Positions 56,556-63,900 of a DNA stretch of 64,000 bases are shown here, in pieces; the first letter of the stretch is position 1, and each line of letters begins with the position of its first letter. Source of the stretch: JBDHXE01 sp035445085 (GTDB taxonomy: Bacteria > Bacteroidota > Ignavibacteria > Kapaibacteriales > UBA2268); contig DAOMQA010000001.1 of assembly GCA_035445085.1 (NCBI GenBank), positions 124,001 to 188,000 on the forward strand. The letters run 5' to 3'. The notes beneath the pieces were generated by a model. It saw nothing but the letters and a program-made list of their open reading frames with translations, made no database searches and was not told where the DNA came from. Both the position numbers and the translations under genes were made by a program.

Positions 56556-58024
56556 ACAATATACAAAAATTACTGGGGGCTGAGGTTCTCGAAGGCAAAA
56601 ACGGTGGTTTCGAGAACCTCAACCACCGGAAGCAAGACATCGACGAGGACCTCAACCACCAGCGAGAACCAATGTCGCCTGAGGTTCTCGAAGGCGAGGT
56701 TCTCGAAGGCGAGGTTCTCGAAGGCGAGGTTCTCGAAGGCAAGGCTATCGAAGGCAAGGCTATCGAAGCCCCAAATAACGTGCAATGGAAAACGCTGGGG
56801 GAAGTGGTTTCAACAGTTACGGCATCAACAAAATTAAAAAAAGAAGCTTATCGGGAAAAAGGTAAAATTCCAATTATTGACCAAGGAATTGAATTTATTG
56901 CTGGTTATACTGATGGTTTGTTAACTACAGTTCAGAAAGGAGAATATGTTATTTTTGGTGACCATTCAGAGCATATTAAATATGTTGATTTCGAATTCAT
57001 TCAGGGAGCTGATGGATTGAAAATATTAAAATCAAATTCAAATTCAAATGAAACAAAGTATATCTATTATGCATTTCTAAATTTCTATCGAAAAGAATTA
57101 AATTATAAACGTCATTGGTCAACAGCAAAAGAAATAAAAATCCCCATCCCCCCGATCGCCGTCCAACAAGAAATTGTACGCATATTGGATAAATTTACAG
57201 AGCTAACAGCGGAGCTAACAGCGGAGCTAACAGCGGAGCTAACAGCCAGAAAAAAACAGTATCAGTATTATCGTGAGAAATTATTGTCGCCTGAGGTTCT
57301 CGAAGGCAAAAACGGTGGTTTCGAGAGCCTCAACCACCGGAAGCAAGACGAGAACCTCAACCACCAGCACAAGACGCCGACGCCTGAGGTTCTCGAAGGC
57401 GAGGCTCTCGAAGGCGAGGTTCTCGAAGCCCAAAATAAGGTACAATGGAAAACGCTGGGAGAGGTGGCTTTACAAACTTCAAATATTCGTTGGCGTGATA
57501 CAGAAAATTCATATAGATATATTGACCTAACTTCTGTTTGTCGAGAAACAAATACAATTATTGAGACAACCGAAATTTCTAAAGAAAATGCACCAAGTAG
57601 AGCACAAAAAATAGTACTTAAAAATGATGTAATTTTCGCAACAACAAGACCTACACAAATGAGATTATGTTTAATCGATGATGAATATTCTGGACAAATC
57701 GCAAGTACAGGTTATTGCGTTTTGAGACCTAAAAAAGAAGAAGTTTTATCAAAATGGATATATTTTAATCTAACCAAATCAGATTTTAGAAGCTATCTTG
57801 AAGAAAATCAAAGTGGTTCTGCGTATCCAGCTATTTCAGATTCAAAACTTAAAGAATTCAAAATCCCCATCCCTCCCCTTGCAGAGCAAGAACGCATTGT
57901 GCGGATATTGGATAAATTTGATACCTTAGTTAATTCCATCAGCGAGGGTTTGCCTAAGGAGATAGAGCTAAGGCAAAAGCAGTATGAATATTATCGGGAT
58001 AAATTATTAAATTTTAATGCTTAA
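56552..58024 (+). CDS. hsdS: Type I restriction-modification specificity subunit HsdS (orphan)
   Basis: HsdS determines the DNA target of a type I restriction-modification complex. The 490-residue protein has two target-recognition domains, each starting with VQWKTLGEV (residues 77 and 297). Each ends in the conserved spacer IPIPP(I/L)A(V/E)Q(Q/E)xIVRILDKF followed by a KQYxYYR(E/D)KLL helix. The spacer after domain 1 holds four ELTA units (217-232). Residues 10-76 and 246-296 are encoded by palindromic repeats and lie just before each domain. No hsdM or hsdR is nearby, so it is orphan in this window and must work with subunits elsewhere or be inactive. The frame is intact. Confidence 0.93.
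   Translation: MNNIQKLLGAEVLEGKNGGFENLNHRKQDIDEDLNHQREPMSPEVLEGEVLEGEVLEGEVLEGKAIEGKAIEAPNNVQWKTLGEVVSTVTASTKLKKEAYREKGKIPIIDQGIEFIAGYTDGLLTTVQKGEYVIFGDHSEHIKYVDFEFIQGADGLKILKSNSNSNETKYIYYAFLNFYRKELNYKRHWSTAKEIKIPIPPIAVQQEIVRILDKFTELTAELTAELTAELTARKKQYQYYREKLLSPEVLEGKNGGFESLNHRKQDENLNHQHKTPTPEVLEGEALEGEVLEAQNKVQWKTLGEVALQTSNIRWRDTENSYRYIDLTSVCRETNTIIETTEISKENAPSRAQKIVLKNDVIFATTRPTQMRLCLIDDEYSGQIASTGYCVLRPKKEEVLSKWIYFNLTKSDFRSYLEENQSGSAYPAISDSKLKEFKIPIPPLAEQERIVRILDKFDTLVNSISEGLPKEIELRQKQYEYYRDKLLNFNA
56580..56769 (+). repeat. REP-like repeat cluster in the hsdS 5' end
   Basis: One full palindrome (56603-56627, GGTGGTTTCGAG AAC CTCAACCACC), a half palindrome near 56660, then four successive GAGGTTCTCGAAGGC units and two CTATCGAAGGC-type units. 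It encodes hsdS residues 10-76 and ends directly before the first target-recognition domain. Confidence 0.9.
57200..57247 (+). repeat. 12-bp tandem repeat encoding (ELTA)x4 in the hsdS spacer
   Basis: Four consecutive copies of GAGCTAACAGCG (the last ends GCC) occupy 57200-57211, 57212-57223, 57224-57235 and 57236-57247. They encode ELTA four times. Copy-number change of TAEL units in this position of EcoR124I-type HsdS is known to change the spacing of the DNA target. Confidence 0.97.
57287..57430 (+). repeat. REP-like repeat cluster in the centre of hsdS
   Basis: One full palindrome (57314-57338) is framed by GAGGTTCTCGAAGGC units and a half palindrome near 57350. It encodes residues 246-296 and stops just before the second VQWKTLGEV, the same relative place as the N-terminal cluster. 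Confidence 0.9.
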
Positions 58025-58054
58025 TTGTTGATGATGAGTATATTTAATAACTTT

Positions 58055-58086
58055 AACCCTGAATTATATTTTTTATAATCAGGGTT
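58055..58086. terminator. Hairpin after hsdS, possible terminator
   Basis: AACCCTGA pairs with TCAGGGTT (58055-58062 with 58079-58086), and the stem extends with TTATA/TATAA after a one-base bulge. It lies 30 bases after the hsdS stop and 44 before the convergent gene stop. Neither side has a good T-tract, so its terminator function is uncertain. Confidence 0.45.
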
Positions 58087-58129
58087 GTATATAAATATTA
58101 TATTATCTTGAAAACTTTATGGAGTTTTT

Positions 58130-58756
58130 CTAATTCTTAGCTATAAAATATCGTATGTATTCTTGCTTGTTGTTGCTACAATAATACTTAATACCTACTA
58201 CTTTCCCATTATTTATAATTTCGTATAAATAGTTAAAATTAGCGTCTGTAAATACGTGATTAAAACTTATTTCATTTTCACTATACTGGCTTGCTATTGT
58301 ATCTGGTAATGATAGGTCAATAAAATACGAGTAAGCTGACTTAACTATTTGATTTTGTATGGTAGTATCTTGTACATCAGTAGAGCCGTATTCTAAGGCT
58401 ATTGTGCTTTGAGTGCCAGCTGGTTTACGTACTTCAACGATATATTTATGTAGATTAACTGTAGGGTTATATTGATAAAAAGGTCTGCAAATATTACAAG
58501 AATCTAATGGTATTTGCCCACCTTCTTGTAAATATATCATTTTTATGTGTGGTGCCAAATTTCTTGCTTCTAATTTATCTCCAAATAAATGAAGCCCCCA
58601 AGAATAACTTTGTCTATCATCTTCCATCATATAATTTATTCCGAAACCTGCTGATGAGCCGCAGATATTTACATCTTTCTCCAACATTTTTACCGCCATT
58701 AGCTTACCTGAGATACTTATCATTATAATTAATGATAAAATAATTCTATAAAACAT
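58130..58756 (-). CDS. Secreted protein of unknown function
   Basis: I do not recognise this 208-residue protein. It has an N-terminal hydrophobic signal segment (RIILSLIIMISISGKLMA) and no other membrane helix. Three Cys residues cluster in the mature protein (NICGSSAG and SCNICRPF). A clear AGGAGC ribosome binding site lies seven bases before the ATG. Directly upstream, 9 bases before its start, ends an orphan T9SS sorting-domain remnant, so the gene may once have followed a larger surface-protein gene. Confidence 0.75.
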   Translation of the reverse strand: MFYRIILSLIIMISISGKLMAVKMLEKDVNICGSSAGFGINYMMEDDRQSYSWGLHLFGDKLEARNLAPHIKMIYLQEGGQIPLDSCNICRPFYQYNPTVNLHKYIVEVRKPAGTQSTIALEYGSTDVQDTTIQNQIVKSAYSYFIDLSLPDTIASQYSENEISFNHVFTDANFNYLYEIINNGKVVGIKYYCSNNKQEYIRYFIAKN

Positions 58757-58765
58757 AAAAAGCTC

Positions 58766-58933
58766 CTATTTTTGGATTAATAATTTATAAATTAAGCTAT
58801 TATTATCTGTTTGTATAATTAAGTAGAAAACTCCATTCTTGAATTGCGATACATTAAATACAATGTTGTCTTTATTTATGCTTGAAATCGGTAAATTCAT
58901 TTCTTGAAAACTTGCATTGTAAAAATTCAATTC
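58766..58933 (-). pseudogene. Orphan T9SS C-terminal sorting-domain remnant
   Basis: A 55-codon open segment between two in-frame stops reads ELNFYNASFQEMNLP, then VSQFKNGVFYLIIQTDNN and IYKLLIQK-stop. This is the pattern of a T9SS type A sorting domain, in which a Gly-Val/Ile-Tyr-Tyr strand is followed by a short basic end. No protein body precedes it, so it looks like the 3' end of a deleted cargo gene. An ATG inside the segment would give only a few dozen residues. Confidence 0.7.
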
Positions 58934-59301
58934 CTATTAATTAATATTTAAAATCATTTTTTAAATTGTTCAATTGCTAGTATTTATGAATTGATTGTTG
59001 GGCTTCTGGCTCTATGTATGAATTGTAGCTTATATTTGAGTTTATTGTAGGAACAAAATATCCTTGCATTTTGGAGTACTGGAGTACTGGAGTACTGGAG
59101 TACTTCTTGAGTATAACTTTATGTGTTTTATAATTATATTTAACATTTTTGAAAAATTATAAAAGAATACTCTGCAACATACAAATAAAATGTTATTCCA
59201 CAAAATACTTTTTTGTACTTTTTTATACTTTTTTCAAAATTATTTTTGATTATTATAGATAAGTTAGAGCAAATTCTGAATCGTTGAAAAGCCTTCTACT
59301 G
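58934..59301. other. Non-coding decayed region with short tandem repeats
   Basis: This 368-base stretch has no intact gene. On the minus strand near 58977-59070 a short frame reads GYFVPTINSNISYNSYIEPE and stops; it may be part of the same decayed gene as the sorting-domain remnant, but in another frame. It also holds the 8-bp tandem repeat at 59073-59104 and, near 59205-59240, three spaced TACTTTTTT units. Confidence 0.55.
59073..59104. repeat. 8-bp tandem repeat GGAGTACT x4
   Basis: Four perfect copies of GGAGTACT run from 59073 to 59104. They lie outside any gene, about 200 bases beyond the stop of the barrel protein gene. Confidence 0.95.
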
Positions 59302-60030
59302 CTATTCCAATAATCTAATATCGATAGATAATCCATAAAAAATATAAGTCCAATCAAAAGACTTAGATAAAGAGCTGTGGTAGCCTAAGTTTAATCCCGG
59401 ACTTATAACAACTCCCGACCTAAAAGCAATATCAGCACCAAATGCCAAGCTATTTATAAGTGGTAGCGTTAATTTATCAGTTTGGGACCTTACTACATTT
59501 CTTACCCTAGTTTTTGTATCTTCAAATACTCCCCTATCAGTTGGATATACTATTTCTTCCTTTTGCGTATAATTATTCTTTAAATACAAGTCTGCAGCAA
59601 GTCTATATTTTATGAACAAAGAATTAAAATTATATTTAAAATTAATTTCTGGACTTAATGAATAGCTTGCAAAGTCGATAGAATGTCTTATCTTGCCATT
59701 AAAAGGTTCGCCATCTACGTTTATTGCTAAGTTTTCATCATAATAGATTATTGCGGTATAATAATCAATACTCGCTCCAAAGCTAACACTTAGATTTTCT
59801 TCACCAAATACATTAAATATACTATAATACAGTCCGCCATAAACTGACGTACCTTCACCATTCATAAACTTAGGGCAACAAGTGCTTAGGTTACTAATGT
59901 TTATAATATCTGATGCGTCTATTGTTTCAAAAATTCCTAATGATAAAGTATAAGGTTTGTAATTTTGAGCAGGTCCTTCAATTATCATAATAATCAAAAG
60001 GAGTATAATCAAACTATTAAATTTTTTCAT
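59302..60030 (-). CDS. Outer-membrane beta-barrel protein related to the 23842-26001 barrel
   Basis: The 242-residue product has a signal peptide (SLIILLLIIMIIEGPAQ) and alternating beta-strand patterns ending in an aromatic-rich YIFYGLSIDIRLLE, typical of a short outer-membrane barrel. It shares TCCPKF near residue 50 and the block YTQKEEIVYP followed by a TRVRN with the N-terminal barrel of the OmpA protein at 23842-26001, so the two are paralogs. It lacks the OmpA domains. AGGAGAAG lies just before the start. STAS gene and a probable terminator stand upstream. Confidence 0.8.
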   Translation of the reverse strand: MKKFNSLIILLLIIMIIEGPAQNYKPYTLSLGIFETIDASDIINISNLSTCCPKFMNGEGTSVYGGLYYSIFNVFGEENLSVSFGASIDYYTAIIYYDENLAINVDGEPFNGKIRHSIDFASYSLSPEINFKYNFNSLFIKYRLAADLYLKNNYTQKEEIVYPTDRGVFEDTKTRVRNVVRSQTDKLTLPLINSLAFGADIAFRSGVVISPGLNLGYHSSLSKSFDWTYIFYGLSIDIRLLE

Positions 60031-60106
60031 CCCTTACTTCTCCTAAGCATTTCTCATCCCACTCATTATTTAAAATTTTATTATATCATTCAATGTTATT
60101 AATAAA

Positions 60107-60141
60107 AATAGTTCATCTTCATTAGTTGAAAATGAACTATT
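60107..60141 (-). terminator. Probable terminator of the STAS gene
   Basis: A perfect 10-bp stem AATAGTTCAT/ATGAACTATT (60107-60116 with 60132-60141) lies 44 bases after the STAS stop. On the minus strand TTTATTAATAAC follows, a weak T-tract. Confidence 0.55.
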
Positions 60142-60184
60142 ACTTTTATTTTTCAATAGTTTAATAAGCCTAAAGCTCTATGAG

Positions 60185-60541
60185 CTATAATCCTAATCCA
60201 GCTAATGCCGTATTTTTATCATCCGATAAAGTGATAATTTTATCAATTTTCACTAACCTTAAACTATCTCCTATATATGATTTTGGTCTCCATAAAGCAA
60301 TCTTGCCTTTATGGTCTGCTAATACATTATAACCATAAACTAAAGCACCTATTGTATTTGATGCAAAAAAATCGACATTTCTCAAATCTACCAATACTTT
60401 GAAATGATTATCTTTTATTAATTCATCGAACTTTTGTTTAATTACATCGCTTATTTCTGGGCTACCTCCCGGAATAAACCTTCCGTCTAAGACCATTATT
60501 GTATAATTTTCTTCAAAAATTATATCTATTTTCGGTTCCAT
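60185..60541 (-). CDS. STAS-domain protein, anti-sigma-factor-antagonist type
   Basis: The 118-residue single-domain protein has the STAS fold pattern: an N-terminal strand with IMVLDGRFIPGG, a helix, the central strand KVLVDLRNVDFFASNTIGAL and a C-terminal helix. The usual phosphorylatable Ser lies in the D-x(n)-S-x-G loop, here ASNTIG, so phospho-switching is possible. The partner kinase (RsbW-like) and phosphatase are not in the window. AGGAG precedes the ATG. Alternatives include a STAS partner of an uncharacterised signalling complex. Confidence 0.88.
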   Translation of the reverse strand: MEPKIDIIFEENYTIMVLDGRFIPGGSPEISDVIKQKFDELIKDNHFKVLVDLRNVDFFASNTIGALVYGYNVLADHKGKIALWRPKSYIGDSLRLVKIDKIITLSDDKNTALAGLGL

Positions 60542-60617
60542 ACTTCTCCTAACAAAAAAAATATTATTTTAGCCATATTAATTATTTAAAATTAATCAAA
60601 ATATTTAGATTATAAAA

Positions 60618-61100
60618 ATGAATTTAAAAGAAAAAGAAATTTTAGATAAAATTATCAATAATAGTGTGAGTATATCGGAGCAGAGGTCTGCACTCATCTT
60701 TTTAAGTATAATTTTTATGTTAGGTTGGGCAAGTGGTATTGTTGATTATTCAAATTTTTATTCTGATATACCTGCCCTGATTCAATTAGCAATTTTTGCT
60801 ATTATTATCCTCTTACCTTTTTATACAATTATTCTCTCTTCCAAATATGCTAATAACACCAAAAGTATTAGTTTCTTAGCTACGTTTATATTTCTGAGCA
60901 GTTATACTATAAAGAGATTACTTGTCTCCTTTGCCTTTTTAATTATTATTTATGTTGCTTCTTATACCGTATTAAAAGAATTTTACGATATAGTTTTGTA
61001 TGAAGTTCAATATTATTTTTCTACGGGAATAATATTATTTTGCGTATTATTGTATCATCAGAGAATAATAAAGTACATAAAATACATTTATAGAGGGTAA
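60618..61100 (+). CDS. Small integral membrane protein of unknown function
   Basis: The 160-residue protein has about four hydrophobic helices (residues ~25-45, 52-75, 85-115 and 130-150) and a basic C-terminus (YHQRIIKYIKYIYRG). I do not recognise a family. The stop is two bases before the following exonuclease start, with GAGGG between them serving as its ribosome binding site. The two are therefore likely cotranscribed, but that gives no functional clue. Confidence 0.7.
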   Translation: MNLKEKEILDKIINNSVSISEQRSALIFLSIIFMLGWASGIVDYSNFYSDIPALIQLAIFAIIILLPFYTIILSSKYANNTKSISFLATFIFLSSYTIKRLLVSFAFLIIIYVASYTVLKEFYDIVLYEVQYYFSTGIILFCVLLYHQRIIKYIKYIYRG

Positions 61101-61102
61101 AA

Positions 61103-61831
61103 ATGAATAATTATATAGCGTTCGACATTGAAACCGCAAGTTTAGACTTTGAAACCTTATCACATTCGCAACAAGAATATTTATTGCGCGGAGCTACTAG
61201 CGAAGAAGAAATTGCTAAGAAAAAATACGAAATGGGCTTATCACCTTTCACGGCTCAAGTAGTGTGTATAGGCTTAATGAAAATAGAAGTAGATAATGAT
61301 AAAAACGAAGTAATCACCAAATTAGCTCTTTCTTGCGACAATGCTATGAATGATGATGAAAAGAACGAAATTGAATTATCTCATGGTGATAGGTGTATCA
61401 TCACAAATGAAAAGATGTTACTAAAAAAATTTTGGTCTATATTAAGCAAGAATAACACTCATACTTTACTTTCCTTTAATGGCAGGAATTTTGATGCTCC
61501 TTTTCTTATGCTACGAAGTGCTCTCAAAGAAGTTCGCCCATCTAAGAATTTAATGCAGGGTACTAAATTCAATTATGCTGGGCATATTGATTTAATTGAT
61601 GAACTAACTTATTATAATGGTTCGCAGACGGGTGCTACTCGTCGATTTAATTTTGATTATTATACTCAAGCGTTTGGCATTAAATCGCCTAAGAGCGAAG
61701 GCGTGGACGGTTCTATGGTTAGCACGATGTTTTACGATGGTAATATTGCCGCTATCTCGGATTATTGTTTGCGGGATATTACTGCCACTTGGGAATTATA
61801 TAAAAAATGGGATATGTATTTAAGGTTTTAG
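61103..61831 (+). CDS. Predicted 3'-5' exonuclease (DnaQ-like, PolB-type)
   Basis: The 242-residue protein matches the ribonuclease-H-like 3'-5' exonuclease family related to PolB proofreading domains. ExoI is FDIETAS with D8 and E10, ExoII is SFNGRNFDAPFLMLRS, and ExoIII is SDYCLRDITATWELYK. All catalytic acidic residues appear present. No polymerase domain follows, so it acts alone or in repair. A GAGGG site precedes its start. Confidence 0.88.
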   Translation: MNNYIAFDIETASLDFETLSHSQQEYLLRGATSEEEIAKKKYEMGLSPFTAQVVCIGLMKIEVDNDKNEVITKLALSCDNAMNDDEKNEIELSHGDRCIITNEKMLLKKFWSILSKNNTHTLLSFNGRNFDAPFLMLRSALKEVRPSKNLMQGTKFNYAGHIDLIDELTYYNGSQTGATRRFNFDYYTQAFGIKSPKSEGVDGSMVSTMFYDGNIAAISDYCLRDITATWELYKKWDMYLRF

Positions 61832-61871
61832 TAATAAAATAATCACAAACACATAATAAAAAATAAGGTAT

Positions 61872-63002
61872 ATGGCGCAAGATAAGAAGGAAAGACTAAT
61901 TTTCATAGATATTTTACGCGGTCTGGCAGTTATATGGATGATTCAGACTCACACTTTGTCATTAATGGCAAATGAATTTAAGACAGGACTTTTTTACTCA
62001 TTATTAAATATATCAAATGGTTTTGTAGCTGTTACTTTTCTTTTTTGTGCTGGAGCTGGTTTCTGGCTTGCAGCAGAAAAAAAGGTAAGCTCATACAAAA
62101 GATTTGAGAAGCCTTTATGGCTTTATCTTAAGCGCTTAGGCTTTATTTTAATGCTTGCATATTTTTTGCACTCCCCTATTTTTAGCTTATCAAAACTAAG
62201 CACTCTCACAGACAAACAAATAATGACTTTTTTCCAGATAGATGTATTGCAAACGATTGTATATTCATCTCTGCTTGCGCTCTTACTCTTGCTGCTCACT
62301 CCCAAAAATATATATATAAAGTATATCTCTTTAATTTTGACGGCTGTATTTTTTATAGTCGCTCAATTTACTTGGTATAGCAATCCATTTGAATACCTAC
62401 CATTTCCATTTGCGTTTTTCTTAGCAGCTCCCCCTATCTCAAAGTTTCCACTATTTCCTTGGGCGGGGTATTTCTTTGCTGGCGTTGGTTTTACGGCATT
62501 TTTTATGGATTCATCAAACAGAGAACGATTAGCACGCATCTTTTTAGCCCTAAGTATTATTGTGCCTACTCTTATATTTACGTTAAAGTATTTTGGTTTT
62601 GAATATTTGCAAGGTTCTCAATTTTGGATTACTAACCCATTTCATGCTACATTTAGAACTTTTGGTTCTATTTTTGGCTTTACTCTTTTATTTCTTACAG
62701 AAAAATATTATAAATCTAATAAACATGTTAATTTATTATTAATACCAGGGCGTGAATCATTATTTTTATATATCAGCCATTTACTTATTGTGTACGGTTC
62801 AGTTATGAATGTAGGCATCAAATATTTTGGTCTGATGAACTTAACTCCATTGGGCACTTTTCTTATGATTACAGCAATTATTTCTTTATGTGTATCGTGC
62901 TCCATTGGCTGGCATTATTTAAAAATGAATTACCCAAGGCAAGCCACTAATTCCATCTATGCTATTTTGTTTTTTATGTTCGTATTCTTTATTTTAAACT
63001 AA
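61872..63002 (+). CDS. DUF1624/heparan-alpha-glucosaminide acetyltransferase-like membrane protein
   Basis: The 376-residue protein has about ten transmembrane helices. Its start, ERLIFIDILRGLAVIWMIQTH, is the signature of the DUF1624/HGSNAT family, in which an Asp and a following His line the acyl-transfer site. Members acetylate or acylate sugars at the membrane. The LIPGRESLFLYISHLLIVYG block near the C-terminus is also typical. The substrate is unknown; envelope glycan is a plausible guess given the window. Confidence 0.82.
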   Translation: MAQDKKERLIFIDILRGLAVIWMIQTHTLSLMANEFKTGLFYSLLNISNGFVAVTFLFCAGAGFWLAAEKKVSSYKRFEKPLWLYLKRLGFILMLAYFLHSPIFSLSKLSTLTDKQIMTFFQIDVLQTIVYSSLLALLLLLLTPKNIYIKYISLILTAVFFIVAQFTWYSNPFEYLPFPFAFFLAAPPISKFPLFPWAGYFFAGVGFTAFFMDSSNRERLARIFLALSIIVPTLIFTLKYFGFEYLQGSQFWITNPFHATFRTFGSIFGFTLLFLTEKYYKSNKHVNLLLIPGRESLFLYISHLLIVYGSVMNVGIKYFGLMNLTPLGTFLMITAIISLCVSCSIGWHYLKMNYPRQATNSIYAILFFMFVFFILN

Positions 63003-63057
63003 ATAGACAACTGGCAAATTCTGTATGACAATAATCAATAAACAACATTATATATAT

Positions 63058-63810
63058 TTAGAAAGAAGTGCCGACAGATAGAGAAAGAAACACGCCACCG
63101 AAGTTTTGTATAGGCAACCCTAATACACTTTCTAACCCTTTATCTCCAAATGGGACGTAATAATATTTAATATTTACACCTAATATATTACCTTTAAACG
63201 AACCAAAGTAAGAACCTACTCCAATGTAAGCGCCTAATTTAGTATAAAAATCTGCATACGAAAATGACTTAAACCACCCCATTATTTCGCCATTTGGCAT
63301 CCTATTATATGTATATGGAGCTGAAAGTATAAAAGTAGGACCTCCGCCAAGTGCTACATATGGCTGAAATGACTCAGAAATTTCATCTTGGAACATAAAA
63401 TATTGCAAGCTAACCATTAAAGGAAATTTATACAGTCTATTTATTTTATTTTTTACCTGCCACACATAGAAGCCTTCTTTATCTACCATTAGTTCTTCAA
63501 ATTCGTCGCTGTTCCTAGCTCCAGATAAATATAGACTAGTATGTAAAAGTAAACTCTTTGATAAAAAAGTATGTATAAATAATCCTGCACCAAAGCCACT
63601 ATCGCTTAATGTAATTTCTGCCCCCCACCCTCCTGGAGGCGATTGTAAATTATCTTGAGAAGATATTAATGGGCGAGGTGATTCAAATATAATAACGCTA
63701 TCCGGAGAAAAAGGAGTCGCTCCCCCCTTTTCCTGAGCATATATCAAAGTACAAGAAAAAAACAAGTAGATGATTAATAATTTCATAGATAAATTCAAAT
63801 TTATTTCCAT
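63058..63810 (-). CDS. Outer-membrane beta-barrel-like protein
   Basis: The 250-residue protein has a signal peptide (KLLIIYLFFSCTLIYAQ), a Pro/Ser-rich stretch, and then alternating strands with Gly-rich turns (GGWGAEITLSDSGFGAGLFI, YVALGGGPTF, GGVFLSLSVGTSF) ending in Phe, the usual final residue of barrel proteins. This suggests an outer-membrane barrel but no family can be named. It is divergent from the Nif3-like gene at the right edge. Confidence 0.75.
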   Translation of the reverse strand: MEINLNLSMKLLIIYLFFSCTLIYAQEKGGATPFSPDSVIIFESPRPLISSQDNLQSPPGGWGAEITLSDSGFGAGLFIHTFLSKSLLLHTSLYLSGARNSDEFEELMVDKEGFYVWQVKNKINRLYKFPLMVSLQYFMFQDEISESFQPYVALGGGPTFILSAPYTYNRMPNGEIMGWFKSFSYADFYTKLGAYIGVGSYFGSFKGNILGVNIKYYYVPFGDKGLESVLGLPIQNFGGVFLSLSVGTSF

Positions 63811-63900
63811 CTTATAACGTAATGTTAAACTATTAAATTGTATTAAAGTTACATATTTCGTATTTTTACATCTTAGTTTGTTTCATAGTTTGAAAATAAA

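Noticed and set aside
56198..56785. Antisense open frames over the repeat clusters (for example 56198-56566)
   Set aside because: They arise because the palindromic repeats lack stops on both strands; the plus-strand frames contain the recognisable GIY-YIG and HsdS domains.
56580..57430. Inactivated (pseudogene) hsdS because of repeat insertions
   Set aside because: The frame stays open over 490 codons and both recognition domains and spacers are complete.
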